Source of the DNA: Linyphia triangularis | Taxonomy: Eukaryota > Arthropoda > Arachnida > Araneae > Linyphiidae | NCBI GenBank assembly: GCA_963978545.1 | Contig: OZ021724.1 | Span: forward strand, 29,563,933 to 29,627,932 | Direction: 5' to 3' | Length of the DNA stretch: 64,000 nt | Shown here: positions 1 to 11,897 of the stretch, one piece after another | Numbering within the stretch: the first letter of the stretch is position 1 | Layout of the letters: every line of letters begins with the position of its first letter | Notes under the pieces: generated by a model | The model's input: the letters and a program-made list of their open reading frames with translations, nothing else | Databases searched by the model: none | What the model was told of the DNA's origin: nothing | Program-made: the position numbers and the translations under genes

Positions 1-1580
1 AGAAATGTAATTTCGGAATTATGTTAAAACAAGGAGTCACGTGACCAACGAAGGAGTGACACTGTTCGTGTCTTAAGATTAACTCCTAGTAAGGATTCTT
101 CCCAATTCTCGCTATGCTACAATCTTTTCACCCAGTTCATTTAGAAATTACATTGTATAAAATTCTGAAATTTGGTGCGTAGGTACAAAAATGATCATTA
201 CAGAAACGCCATAAGTATATTTTCGTCTAGTATACTTTATTTTATAATGACGTCTGATGTTTAAAAATAATGATTTCCATTTTATTTTATATTTGAAATT
301 CTTGCATCAATGCTTATGCAGTGGCTCCACTTTCAATAATCTTTTGCTTAATTTTAATTTTCAATTATAATTGGCGCTATTTTCGAGTTTTAAATCAATG
401 TCATTTCATTAAATGATCCTTTTAGTACCTACTCGCCAAATTCCAAGGTTTTATACATAGTTTCTAAATGAACTTGGGGAGAAAATTGTAACATATCGAG
501 AATAGGGAATGATCCTTACTAAGAACAACTCCTTAGCTTTAAGCTTCGTTTCTTAGAATTGCTGCCAGTTGAATCATCACCAAATACGCTAGTGCTATTT
601 TTTGCTTGAATTTTAATATAATTACGTTCCCAATAACTTTAAAAATCTATCTATCAATTCCATTTTAGAGATTGGATTTTATTCAAGAGGAAAGCGTCTA
701 TTGACTATAAATCATGGTTATGGATTCATTTAGCAAATGAAGACTAAGTAAACAGGATTTAATGTAGTTTAGTATTGAATAACAGAGCTTGATTTAACTT
801 AGAATAACAACTCATTTGAATTTTTCTTACAAAGTAAAATGATGCATTTTTCTTTTTACTCATATGCACCATTCTGTTAATAAAATATAGAAAGGAAAGA
901 AATTGAATAAATATACTTTGAAAACAACATTTTAAAGAAATCCTTATTTTATCAACAGAAATATTTTTTGTTAAGAAAAGAGAAATTATATCAGCCCCAT
1001 TCTCAGGCAGAAAATGCAGACTATGATCTAATTTAGTGGTAAAACTACTGGCTGGATTTCAGCGAATTCTTCTTTTTTAAAGTAAGATTTAAAGTTATTG
1101 TATTTTAAGATTGTTACGTCAGGTATTCTTGTTTGCATTTTTTAGTTTCAATTTAAATTCGAAGGTATCGTATCGGTTAACTGAGAAATTTATAGTTTAG
1201 ACACAGGGAGTGTAAAAGATGTCATATAGGAACACTTATTAGACCTTATATATATTTCACAAAGCAGAAGATATTTAAAACCAGTTAAAGAGTCATTATT
1301 AGAGTTGCCGTATATGTAGGTAAATGATATAATAATTAGGCAGTTAATACTAATTTTATTTCAATTTAATGCTTTTCTCATCAAAACATATTGCTTTTGT
1401 GACTGGAAATAAGATACAGAATTCTTGCTAAAAACGATACATACAATGCAATTGACATAACACGTAAAATTCAATAATACAATTTATAACTCAAATACGC
1501 TTAAGTTTTCATATACTATACCATGAGATTCCTTAAAACTTTCACTATTGTGCTTAATACAGGAGTGAGGAGAAAAATGT

Positions 1581-1623
<43 letters not shown>

Positions 1624-2324
1624 GTGTTCAATTAACATTTGATCAAGAAACAAAACTGTACAGAATTAGGATAAAGCATTTTTTTAATTTGATATTCAAT
1701 TTATTCAATTATTTAGATGACAATTTTATTTAACAACGATGATTATCATTAAATCGCAACTCCTACTTTTTGACAAAAATTGGAATGAATACAAATTTCT
1801 TTATTACAATATTTATTGAGTAATTTATTAAAAAAAAGAGAACTTGGATACTTTATTTTATGAATAGTCAAACCAAAAATGTTTAGCTGAAAATCGTATT
1901 CCAGAGTTGAAAAGATTTCGCATACATTTTGTGAAACTTTTTAACAGAATTTAAACTAATTAATGCATTGTAGCTAGTTTGCAATGTGCTGCGTCATATT
2001 TCTATTTGATTTTATATTTATTTTCGTTCTCATCTATTTCTTTCCACTTAATGTCAGAACGTTAAAGCGTCTCTACTTAGAACATTTATTCGAACAGTTT
2101 TAATTAAAGATATTAAGTACATTTTAGTATGAATACGCACACTATTAAATTATGCGATTGAATCGTATTTGCGATCTAAATTTTTAGAGTTTTGTTAAAT
2201 TTTTTTTTTAACAAATTAGTTTTATAATGCTCTTTAAATGGCAATTTTCAGTTTTTAATAGTCGATTAGTAGTGAAGTATATTTAAAAATCTTTTATATT
2301 AACTTCGATTTTGTTTGTTTGTGT
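1..2324. other. AT-rich non-coding DNA
   Basis: No coding exon, RNA gene or classifiable transposon is supported here. The sequence is strongly AT-rich with frequent stops in all frames. The only distinct structure is the T homopolymer described separately. It is probably intergenic or intronic. Confidence 0.6.
1583..1622. repeat. poly(T) tract of about 40
   Basis: An uninterrupted T run followed directly by GGTGTTCAAT. A second T run at 10597-10620 is followed by GGTGTTTAAT. The shared flank suggests both are tails, on the minus strand, of one retroposed or mobile family rather than independent slippage. Run length in raw sequence is often unreliable. Confidence 0.7.
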
Positions 2325-3010
2325 AGGTGGGGCGTGCAAATCTGCAGATGATTAATTAATGCACTTACAGTCATCCGATTGAATTGAAACGTAGCAGATA
2401 GATTCGATGTCAATGACAATGCATTGGATCAAGTTTTGGGGACTGTCAATGTCACTAAAAGGTTACTTTTACACACGCTTCTATCTTCGGAATACGAATA
2501 AATAAACTTTCAGTCTTCCAATCGTTCTGGAATTTGACTGATAGATTCTTGTCCGTAAGGTTGCATTATATTAAGTTTTGGGGATTGTCACTGTCACTGA
2601 AAGACCGTTTTTGTGCATTCTTTTACTATCGCTTCTGAATATGAATAAACCTACTTCCCGTCATCCGATCGAACTGAAATTTGGCTGGTAGCTGATACCC
2701 TCTGTCTCGATGACAATTGTTTCTATCAAGTTTTGGGACTCTCACGCAAAAGCCGCTTTTACACGCTTTTCTATTACTTTACGCCAGACTCATCAGCTTT
2801 TACTCATGTTCTACTATCCAGATACCAAGTTTAATTCAAACATATTCAATTTGGCGATATTTAATGACTGAGATCTTCCTCTATTAAGGTTGATAAGGCA
2901 AAATCTAACTAACCCACTTTCTGTCATCCAATCGGGCTGAATCTTAGCAAATAGATTTGTTGTGGATGACATGTATTCAATCTAGTTTTGAAGGCAAAAA
3001 AAGTAAATAG
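2325..3010 (+). repeat. subrepeat-bearing interspersed element, copy 1
   Basis: Contains about four diverged tandem units of roughly 140-150 bp. Each has a core like GTCATCCGATYGAACTGAAA, then GATGACAATGCATT, then ATCAAGTTTTGGGGACTGTC and CACTGTCACTRAAAG. A non-repeated segment of about 120 bp (around 2800-2910) carries AATTTGGCGATATTTAATGACTGAG. The same units and the same unique segment recur in inverted order at 61015-61815, so this is an element with a defined structure and not a simple satellite. No terminal inverted repeat or coding capacity was recognised. A non-autonomous Helitron-type element with internal minisatellite is one possibility. Confidence 0.7.
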
Positions 3011-3379
3011 TTCGGAATGGATCTTTTTGTGCTTAGTTGTCAAACACTATGAAACTTGATCCAAGCTCAATAGGTTGCAATTGCACATAAAAATGGGCAA
3101 TGTAAATAAAGGATTTATACTAAACACTTTGTTTTTATGGGATATATTATTCTATACGATGTCCGAATGTGTCAATGGATTTGTAGGCGAAAGCTTCCCT
3201 TAATGAAGATTTGTTTCATCTTGCGAGAAAGAATAAATTGAAGAACAATACAAATCAATTTTCACTTGAAACCAACCTGTGCTGCTCTTCCAACTTCAAG
3301 TTCATGCAGTCAGTGATTCTGAGCATTCAGTCAGTGATCTGAGTATTATCCAGAAATGAAAAGTTGTATTACTTTTTTC

Positions 3380-3746
3380 CCGCGTTTGTTCGAAATGATG
3401 TCTTGTCCCGACTGTCAGATTGTTTAACAGGAGCTGTTAGTTCTTTTTCCTCATTCGAAACGCACATGTGTATCAATTCCCCCATTAACTAAAAATCTCT
3501 CTCTCACGGCATTCCCTTCAACTCGGACAAACTCCCACAAGCCCAGCTGTTGCAACGATATATCAAACGCATAGAAGCCATCTCTTAACCTACGACAAAT
3601 CCACGCCATCCAACCTCGTATCGACCTTGATTCGATTGTGATTAAACCGCCTTTTAAAGACGTATAAGGTTAAACTCGCTTCAAGAACAAAGTTCAGAAA
3701 ACGGCGACAAACGACCAGTTGAGTAATCGAATCTCTCGACCGCCAG
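3380..3746 (+). promoter_or_regulatory. candidate promoter and 5' UTR in a CpG-richer patch
   Basis: From about 3380 the base composition shifts from AT-rich to CpG-containing DNA and stays so to about 4140. Just upstream, around 3303-3345, the sequence CATTCAGTCAGTGAT occurs nearly twice in tandem. TCAGTC fits the arthropod initiator consensus TCAKTY. No TATA box stands out. It precedes an ATG and an open exon ending in a consensus splice donor. Promoter function is inferred from composition and context only. Confidence 0.3.
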
Positions 3747-3843
3747 ATGGCTCTGACGTCCCCATCTTCTCGGATCGATACGCGTCCTTTCCTTACAGCC
3801 ACTCTTGTCATTGGGCTTCTGCGATCCTCACTACTCGGGACAT
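3747..3843 (+). CDS. candidate first coding exon, hydrophobic leader
   Basis: ATG at 3747 is the first ATG after an in-frame TGA at 3720 and has G at +4. The frame runs 32 codons to a CAT|GTGAGT donor at 3844, leaving phase 1. The residues are MALTSPSSRIDTRPF followed by LTATLVIGLL and a short tail. This looks like a short polar N-region followed by a hydrophobic core, so a signal peptide or anchor is possible. I cannot find its acceptor exon. The first recognised PDE2A exon at 42362 needs a phase-2 donor, and a direct join would create TGA. An intermediate exon of length 1 mod 3 would be required, or this belongs to another gene. The CpG-rich setting and strong donor are the main support. 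Confidence 0.3.
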
Positions 3844-6559
3844 GTGAGTACTTCACTCTTTCACTCGCTTCTTGACATGTTGAAGAAGTGCGATGGGATG
3901 TGCACATGCAAGGTGCGTTGTGTATCACCCCCCTTCTGCATGTTGGTGTGGCATGGCTTTTTATGCAAGCAATCCCTTCCTTGTGATCAGCTCCGTTGGT
4001 TAGGAGGGGAGGATAAATTCTGTTTGGTCAAATATAGAAAACGATCGCTGTCCCCTCACCTTAGTGTTTGTTCTGTATGTGGGGGGAGGGTCCATTTCTG
4101 CACCCCTGTTGCTCGTGGGACAAGGGCGCGCGATGTTTTTTTTCCTTTTTCAAAACAATATGTCTTTGGTATTAGGGAGTTTTTAATTAGAATGTATGAT
4201 ATGTTGTAGAATGTGTGCATGTTAACTATGTAACTGATTGCTCTTGAAGTTTCTCACCTGTTAAGGAGAGAATCAGGACTTTAAGAAAAAAATCACTTTA
4301 GAATGTCAAACGTGGATAAATTTATAATAGTGTCACGTTTTTCAAAAGTTTAATAGATCGATAAAATTACTTAAAAAGCTTTTTATATTTTACGACATGT
4401 ATTTTAAAGAGATGTCTTTTCTACCACTTGTTTTAAGTTAAGAAGGAGATGGAAATTATGTGTTTTTGGAATGGAATTTTTGAAGAAGTTAAAAGATCTC
4501 TTTAGGAACCTAAATACTCAAACTCTATATTGTGACTGTTTTTTTCTCTTCTACGTTAGAAATGCGTGCACATGGGAGATGTTTGTATGGTTGTTGTGTG
4601 TGTAGAGGAATATACAGTTGGCCACCTGCTCTAATTTTGGGTAGATTCCAAGTTTCGGAGTCGGTAAAGAATGACAAAAGTCATGAATAATTTTGGTGTT
4701 TATTCTATCATTTAATTCAAGCCGGTTGGGGCAATTCGCATGCATGTTATGTATGTTTCAGTTTCAGATTTGTTTTTATTTTTGATCAGAAAAAAAATGT
4801 ATTTACCATTTTTCCAAATTTTTTTGGAAAAAAAAGAAAGTTTTGATTAGAATGGGCTTTAATATACAACTGTGTTCAGTGGTTTACTTCAATTATTTTG
4901 TTTTCCTTAATGATATTGTTTATTTCAATTATCTTGTTTACTTCAGTTAGCTTGTTTATTTACTAATAAATGAAGATAGATTCTGGAAATGTTATAATTC
5001 GGGGATGAAATATTTTCTGAAAGTAGTATAAACTAATTTTTTTAAAGACTGAACAATTAGAGCAAGCTTTAAAGAAGCCGTTTAAACATGTATTTAAAAT
5101 TATTTTCTCAATAAATATTTATTTACTCAAAGCATTTTACTTTTGTATAATAAAAGATTCGCAAATTTAAATTCATGGGATAATGAAAGTATATAAAATC
5201 ATACAACTAATAATGTGACTGTTAAATAAATTAAAAATCTTGATATATTTTTATCATCAAAATCGCGTTTGTGATTTTTTCTATTTTTTGATCGTATGTG
5301 TATAATATTTGGAAAACAAAGGTAAAAAAATTTTACATTTCAAGCAAAAAAATAAAAAAAAAAAAAGTAAAAGGCAGTTATGCGGCGTATATTTTATTGT
5401 AAATTGGTGTATCGTAGCCATTCTTCACAACATTTTTGGAAAACCCTCTTTTACAAAAACAATTTTTAGTCCCCCAAACAAGGTCAACTGTGGCAAGAAA
5501 TATTGAAGCAAATTTAGAAGGAGAGCTTGAGAAACTTTGCTACAAGGAAGATTACTTGAAGATCCATTTGGAAAAGTTTCCGATTAAATTCTTGAAAATC
5601 TCAAAATCAAAAGTTAATCTTGACACAATAGTACACTTGAAATAAAAGTGAAATGTGCTTTAAATAGTCAATTCTAATATTTAATAAATAAATAAATTGT
5701 GTTAAATAGCATTTAAAAGGAAATTTATTACCTATGTAATTTGCGAATTGTATTTGATAGTAGGAAAGTTTCTATTCCATTGGATAGTTACATAGTCAAT
5801 TTTTGAAAGATAAAAATTTGTTGACTACAGTCTGGTCTCTATTTTATATTATGAGATGGCTCAATCAAAAAATGGATCCATAATGTGTATGTGGGATACA
5901 AATAAACAGTAATGTATAATTTTATCTCTGATTAAATGAAAATGTCCTGAAGGTGAACTGTATTTACAGTTTTTTATAAATTCATCAGTCGTATCAATAT
6001 TATTTTATCATTCATTGCTTTTTATACTAAAATGCTTATTTTTTGTACTTATATGTAATAAATAAAATGTTTCATGTTTTTGAATGTAAAATGGATAACT
6101 TTGAAGCAGAGTTCTCCAAAATGCGGGAAATCTGTTTGAACACGCATTGAAAATCAATTTTTCACCCCATTTATTAACTCATGCGTGAATTCACGCATCG
6201 GCATATCATGGTTAAATTTTTAAAAATAATCTCTTATTTTATAAAATCAGACGTTTTTTGAAGGGAGGAGCTACTTTTTCTTTGAAAATAGCTTCTTTTT
6301 CTGAAAAAAATGCAAAATTTTCTTTTATTTTCTAACGGAATGTAATACGCTTATCACCCCTTTCGAAATCGCTTATCACGCATGCGCATTCATGTTCAAA
6401 CTTGCCTCGCACAGACAAAGGCATATAGTGGCTCTAGCACAGTGACTGACTGAAGTCATTAAATGATGCCGTGGTGTCAAACGGCATAATGTTAATAACT
6501 AGTTTAAGATTTATAATTATCAAGGTTTTTTTACTTTCAATTACTCATACGTATACGTA
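3844..6559. other. non-coding DNA, no supported gene
   Basis: The first 300 bases remain CpG-richer and carry an open frame of about 134 codons with no recognisable domains and no conventional ATG start. The remainder is AT-rich. Around 5340-5640 there are short lysine-rich open frames caused by A-rich DNA. Nothing here is supported as a gene. Confidence 0.55.
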
Positions 6560-7261
6560 GGGTAATGAAAGTATAGTATTTTGTCAATTTTTTTCTCTCG
6601 ATATTTTTGCATTTCTCCATGTTTTTGAACATCCTAATTTCAAAAAAGTGATCTAGAAAAAAATGTTTGTCAGTGTGTATGTGGTCAGCATAACTCCCAA
6701 ACAAATTGACCTACGATATGTTCGAATTTGGTGTGCGGGTTGGTGATGGCACAAGGACCTACCATTAAGGTTTTCGTCAAAATCGTGCTTACGCATAGGG
6801 TAGCTGCCATTGAAAAAATCATGTTTTTCAGTAATTTCTAAAAAACGGCTCTAACAATTTTGTTCAAAATAGCTGTGGTAATGCCTCTTAAGGTGTTCTA
6901 AACATCCCCACATCCGAAATTCCCGTAAAAAGGCTTTAATGGAATAAAAAATTTAAAAACGAATGCTTTTAACAGAGAGTTTTCTTTCCTTGAGCATACC
7001 TCATTAACGATCGTTTTTTCTTCTTTGCTCAGTTTCACCTATAAGAAAGGAAAATATAAGAATTATCGATAAGTTCATCTTCAAAATCATCATTTTGGCG
7101 AAGTTTTTTTTTCCAACGATCCATTCAAGAATTATCGCAAAAAATATGGCCAAACTGTTCATTTTTACTAAATGAATGGTGAAAATAAAAATACGGTGGA
7201 TGACAAAAATCCACGTCAGTATTGCAGTGTTTGAAAGTTGTGCGATGTTCCACACCCCTAG
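6560..7261 (+). mobile_element. GGGTAATGAAAGTAT-family element, copy 1
   Basis: Begins GGGTAATGAAAGTAT and ends TGAAAGTTGTGCGATGTTCC followed by ACACCCCTAG. Internal blocks such as GTGGTCAGCATAACT, AACAAATTGACCTAC and CCTACCATTAAGGTTTT recur in the same order at 52932-53556. Inverted relatives lie at 13490-13987, 34303-35305 and 36150-36500. No intact coding region is seen, and short open frames inside are incidental. This is a non-autonomous dispersed family of unknown class. Confidence 0.75.
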
Positions 7262-7874
7262 TTTATTAGGCATTTAAAAAGCATATTTCTTAGGTGTGAA
7301 ATCGTGATCGTGCCACTCAGTTATTGTTGTAGTTATTAAATTTGTCAAAAAACTTATTTTGCTTTTGTTTGAACAAATTTTAGTTTAAAAAATACCCTTT
7401 GGATTTTAAAAATACCTTTTAAATTTTAGAAAGGGGGTGAAAATACCTTTTGGAAATAATTAACTGGCAAAAACTGTTTTGTAGCGAAAGATGTTTTCAG
7501 TCTGTGGAACAATGACTAATTAAACAGAGAATTTTAAAATCTCATGTATGTGGCACTGATATGTATAATTGCATTTATCTTAATTTGTAGTTTTAACTTG
7601 AGTTCAGAGCCATAAATTATAACTTTAAATTTGATATTTTCAATGTTATTTAAACTTCTGTGCGTTTCCGTTTGATTTATTTTATTTGCCTTTTTTAGAC
7701 ATAAAATGATGAACTGTATAAAATATTTTTAGCACTCTTCAAAATCATCACAAAATTATAATAATTAACTATTGGAAATGATTTGAATGCATAAAAAATT
7801 ATTACCTAATTTATAGCTGTATCTGCGTATTCTAAACATATTTTTTAAAGCACAATTTTTATACTTCGATTGGC

Positions 7875-8582
7875 GATTGAGGGAAAGACTTTATACTCTT
7901 TTCCAATTAAGGGGATTTCGAACTCAAAATTTTAACAAAATCTTAATTTTTTTACTATTGTAAAAATAATAAATATATATTTGAATAAAATTACATAATT
8001 TTTTTTTCTATCATGAGCAGAACTTGAAATATTTAAGTTTTTGTTATATGACAGTATTTCGCACGTGCTATCTTGAAATTTTTTCTTGTTGACGGCTTTT
8101 TGTCCCTTTTTCAAGTTCAAATGAATATAACATAAAAACCCCTTGTTATAAATATATAAAACTTTCCACAATTATTTTTAATATATATTTTTTAAATTCG
8201 TTTTCAGGAATTGTGTGTTTTAATTTAACTTCTTTTTCTATGGGTTTTATATAGTTTTTGAATAAAATATTAAATTTTTTTTTTCTAAATATCTTATTGA
8301 AAAATCTTGAAGACAATTGATGATTTGAATTATAAGAAGTAATTTAATGCAAAACTGAAGTTATTTTTAAATTTTTTTTTATCTATCAAATTTAGGTAAC
8401 GTCAAAATTTTAAAGTTTTCTAATTAAAAAAATATTTTTAAATTTTTAAATTTAAAGTAGTTATTTCACTTTCAAAGCATGATACAGTACTGCATACCAA
8501 ATTTCAGGAAAATAATTCTAAAAATAAAGGTTTTAGAATTTTGAGTTCTGGACCCCCTCTAATCAAAATCTTTCCCTGATCC
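7875..8582. mobile_element. candidate MITE with imperfect terminal inverted repeats
   Basis: The left end reads GATTGAGGGAAAGACTTTAT and then, further in, CGAACTCAAAATTTTAAC. The reverse complement of the right end reads GGATCAGGGAAAGATTTTGA and then AGAACTCAAAATTCTAA. The matching blocks are in the same order, with an indel between them. The roughly 700 bp interior is AT-rich without coding potential. No clear target duplication was found. Confidence 0.45.
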
Positions 8583-10400
8583 TTGTTATCCCGAGACTAG
8601 TAAAGTATTTGGTGTTTTGTATTGCCCTTGAACTCTAAGTAACGATTTTGTCGTAGCCTACAGGCGATTCAGTGAGGTCGTTTTTAAACGATCATAGATT
8701 TATTTGGAATAAAACTTTTCTTCCTTCACATATAAAGTAAGCTGTTTTTAAATCGTTGCTTAAATATAATATCATAAATCTGTAACCTAAAGGGTAAAAT
8801 ATCGTAAATGATATTCTTATAAGTTTTGCAATTGATCGTAAAAATTTTTGGAAAACTTTCTAAAGTGACGTTAGAATATTATTTCGCCGATGTAGAGTCT
8901 ATATTTACGAGGATTTAAGCCTATAAATTATTACTTTTTGATATAAGCGTTGCGATAAAATCTGAAAATTTTAAAAAAAGATAACAATTTAGAAGCAAAA
9001 ATTTTACCTCGAAATTCACAAAATACTAGTGATGCAAAGATTGAAAAAATAATAATGCTAAAATTATTATTATCATTATTAATATAAATGTTATTAATAT
9101 TATTATTATTGTTAATAATAATATTAATAACCCCTTAATGATGATGATGATAATGTTGATAATGATGAGAAAAATAACAAAAACAGAACTTTGGGAGGAA
9201 ATATAATTATTTATATTTAAGTAATCGAGAATCATCTTTGAACTAAAAGCATTTTTTCCAATATACTTATCTGTAAATAACAAAATCTCTTCTCATGCAT
9301 AGATTTCATTTAATCTCATCTTAAAGAGAAAAGTCTGATTTTAATTGTTTTGGGTTATATGTTTAAGGGGGTTCATTTGGGAGAATATTTGATTGAATGG
9401 GTAAAATGCAAAAACGATATCTATAATTTAAAATGTCCGTTCAAGTTTGAAAAATAATTTAAATGTAACTAATTCTTTAGTTTTAAATTTTCTCTAATTC
9501 TTCACATTAGCTTAATATAAATATTTGTACTTCATATCTAAATTTCTATTCCTTTCATTTGATTTTACTTTGATTTCCATTTGATTCATTTGAATTACAG
9601 AAATTTATTTTTAAGGTTCTTATATTAAAAATTGAAGCAACAAAAATTTACTTAAATATGTTTGTTACAACTTTTTTTTATAGTTTCAATGGGGATTTTT
9701 ATTTTTTTTATTTAAGCCTCTTTTTAGTTTTCTGTTCCCAAATATTTTAATTAGCTTTTACTATGATTAATGATTTTCATTTTTAATCAGCACATTTATT
9801 TCTGTCTTCCACACGAAACTTAATTACTTCCATTATTTTGAGGCGAAAGAAGGTTGAATGTTCATTATTTAATGGATAAATTTAATATTGAAAAAAGGGT
9901 ACTACGCAAATTTTGTGCATCTAATAAAGAATTACAGTAACAGAAATATTAAGATTGCTTTGGTTGTAAAAGTATTTAATTTAAAACATTTGCATAGCTT
10001 CAGGATATTGACTTATAAAACACTTTTATTAGTCATTAATTTATAATAGTTACATATAGTTATTGATTTAAAACATTCTTAGTACACCCAATTGGGCATT
10101 TGTAAGCAGCATATAATAAGTAAGGTTTTTTTGGGTATTGAAGGCTTGTCTTGTGAGCTTCTGAAGTTAGTTAATAAATGTGTAAAATAATTGCGTTTAA
10201 TAAATTATACATTCAATGAAATATTAACAGATTAGCGCAATTTGATAATAATTTTTTATATTTTTTTCCCAAAGAAAAAAAATCTAACCAATACAAAAGT
10301 TATTTTCACCTGGATATGTTTATTAGATAAAAGATATTAACAATTCTACGTACAATCCATATCCGAAGCTTTTTAATATGAGATGTTTTTTTACCTTCAC
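8583..10400. other. AT-rich non-coding DNA
   Basis: No supported gene. A low-complexity ATTATT and ATGATG tract occupies about 9050-9170. The rest shows no repeat relationship to other parts of the window that I could detect. Confidence 0.55.
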
Positions 10401-11149
10401 GTAACCCGGAAACGAAATCATGAAAAATGTCAGCTTTGAGATTTTAATTGTTTCAAATAGCTGCTTTCATGATGTTTACAATGATATATAACACTTTGTA
10501 ATAGCTAAATAGTTCCAGTAACAAACATGCATGTGATTCAGGTATATTATGAATTAAGGAGGAATGTTTACTTTAAACTTGGACTTACTCAAAATGTTTT
10601 TTTTTTTTTTTTTTTTTTTTGGTGTTTAATGTATTTTTTCTCGGGGACTATTACAGCTAGAAACAAAATTTAAACACTAGCATATTCATTGATTATTTCT
10701 ACTTACTTTAACATGGGTTCTTCGAAATATTTACTCACCAAAATAAGTTATTTAACTTTTAACATTAAAAATGTGTATCTTACCTTTTTTTTTTGGTAAT
10801 GTTTTAGCAAAAAAAAATTTTTTTTAAGCAACTACGCATTATTTTTGAAAAAACTCATGTTAAAGTAATAAACAATGTCTGGATTATCACTACAAAAAAT
10901 TAAAATTTGGTATTAATTACTAATAAAAGGTAAATAAAACATCAAAAACATAGTTCTGAGTAAATCAAGTTTAAATACCCCCCCCCCCTAATTCATAGTA
11001 TACCTGCATCATATGTCTGTTGGTTACTGGTTCTTCCAATTTATGTATTGAAAAGTGTTATATATCACTGTACATACAACGAAAGCAGCTATTCGAAACA
11101 ATTAAAATCTCAAATCGACAATTTTTCATGATTTTCAATTCCGGGTTAC
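10401..11149. mobile_element. foldback (palindromic) element
   Basis: The left arm starts GTAACCCGGAAACGAAATCA and the right arm ends with its diverged reverse complement, ...CCGGGTTAC at 11141-11149. Long blocks pair across the centre: GAGATTTTAATTGTTTCRAA, AATAGCTGCTTTC, GATATATAACACTTT, CAGGTATAYTATGAATTA, TTTAAACTTG and TACTTTAACATGRGTT. The apex is TACC-T(10)-GGTA near 10789. Almost the whole 750 bp is thus one diverged hairpin. The left arm has a 24-T run and the right arm a C9 run. No coding region is present. It fits a foldback or long-TIR MITE. Confidence 0.75.
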
Positions 11150-11675
11150 CTTCAGAAGTTCAAGAACACTGTTGTAAACAGGGTATATAGATTGAAACAA
11201 AAAACTTTAATGTATTGATTTCTATTTCATATAAATACGATTATTTTTTAATAATGCAATACAGTTTTTGATACAGAAAACAAGATATTGGATACAGGAA
11301 ATGTTAACACTTTTTGTGCAGTTTAAAAAATGATTCAAAATGTAAATTTGGTAAAAATCAGAAAATCAGAGCAGCGTTATATTACAGAGTTCATATATTA
11401 AAAAGTGAATTTATTAATACATGACATGATTAAGTTAACAACTGTGTATTTATATATTAGTAATAAATGAATTTATTACAATATTACTTTTGCGTTTGTT
11501 AGCAAGTCAGGTTTCAATGGTTTTGCTGTTTTCTATAAAAATTTTAGAATGTACTAACAAAATATTCCAAAGGTGAGTACAATATGCTAGAAATTATAAT
11601 ATTTCTTTTGGGCTTGCTCTGAAGTGTGAAAATTGTCTTCATTTAACTGATTTTTTTCTTTCACCATTTCAGAAA

Positions 11676-11736
11676 GCAAACTGCAAATTAATTTTGACAA
11701 TGAGCTTATCATTGTCAAAATTAATTTGCAGTTTGC
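11676..11736. repeat. perfect 28 bp inverted repeat with 5 nt loop
   Basis: The arm GCAAACTGCAAATTAATTTT... (11676-11703) is followed by the loop GCTTA and its exact reverse complement (11709-11736). Pairing resumes outside after one mismatch. It is about 160 bp left of the Tc1 element and is not part of the Tc1 termini. The exact identity of the arms suggests a recent event or a fixed hairpin. Confidence 0.9.
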
Positions 11737-11897
11737 CTTCTTAAACAAATATAATGTTATATTTGAACATTTTAATTACAGTTCTGTTAATTTTTTTCAT
11801 AAGTTTTTTTCAAATGCGATAAGTTTGGCTATTAATGTGAACAATAGTTTTAATTTTAAAAAGTGTGCTTACAATATGCTGTCCTATTGGTCTTCTA

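Noticed and set aside
3805..4209. 134-codon open frame in the CpG-rich patch
   Set aside because: It starts at TTG, overlaps the better-supported exon in another frame, crosses the GTGAGT donor and shows no domain. Most likely chance.
8649..8742. Open segment from CCTACAG to AAA|GTAAGC with phase that could bridge 3843 and 42362
   Set aside because: The acceptor lacks a pyrimidine tract, the peptide resembles nothing in PDE2A, and an open frame of this length is common by chance.
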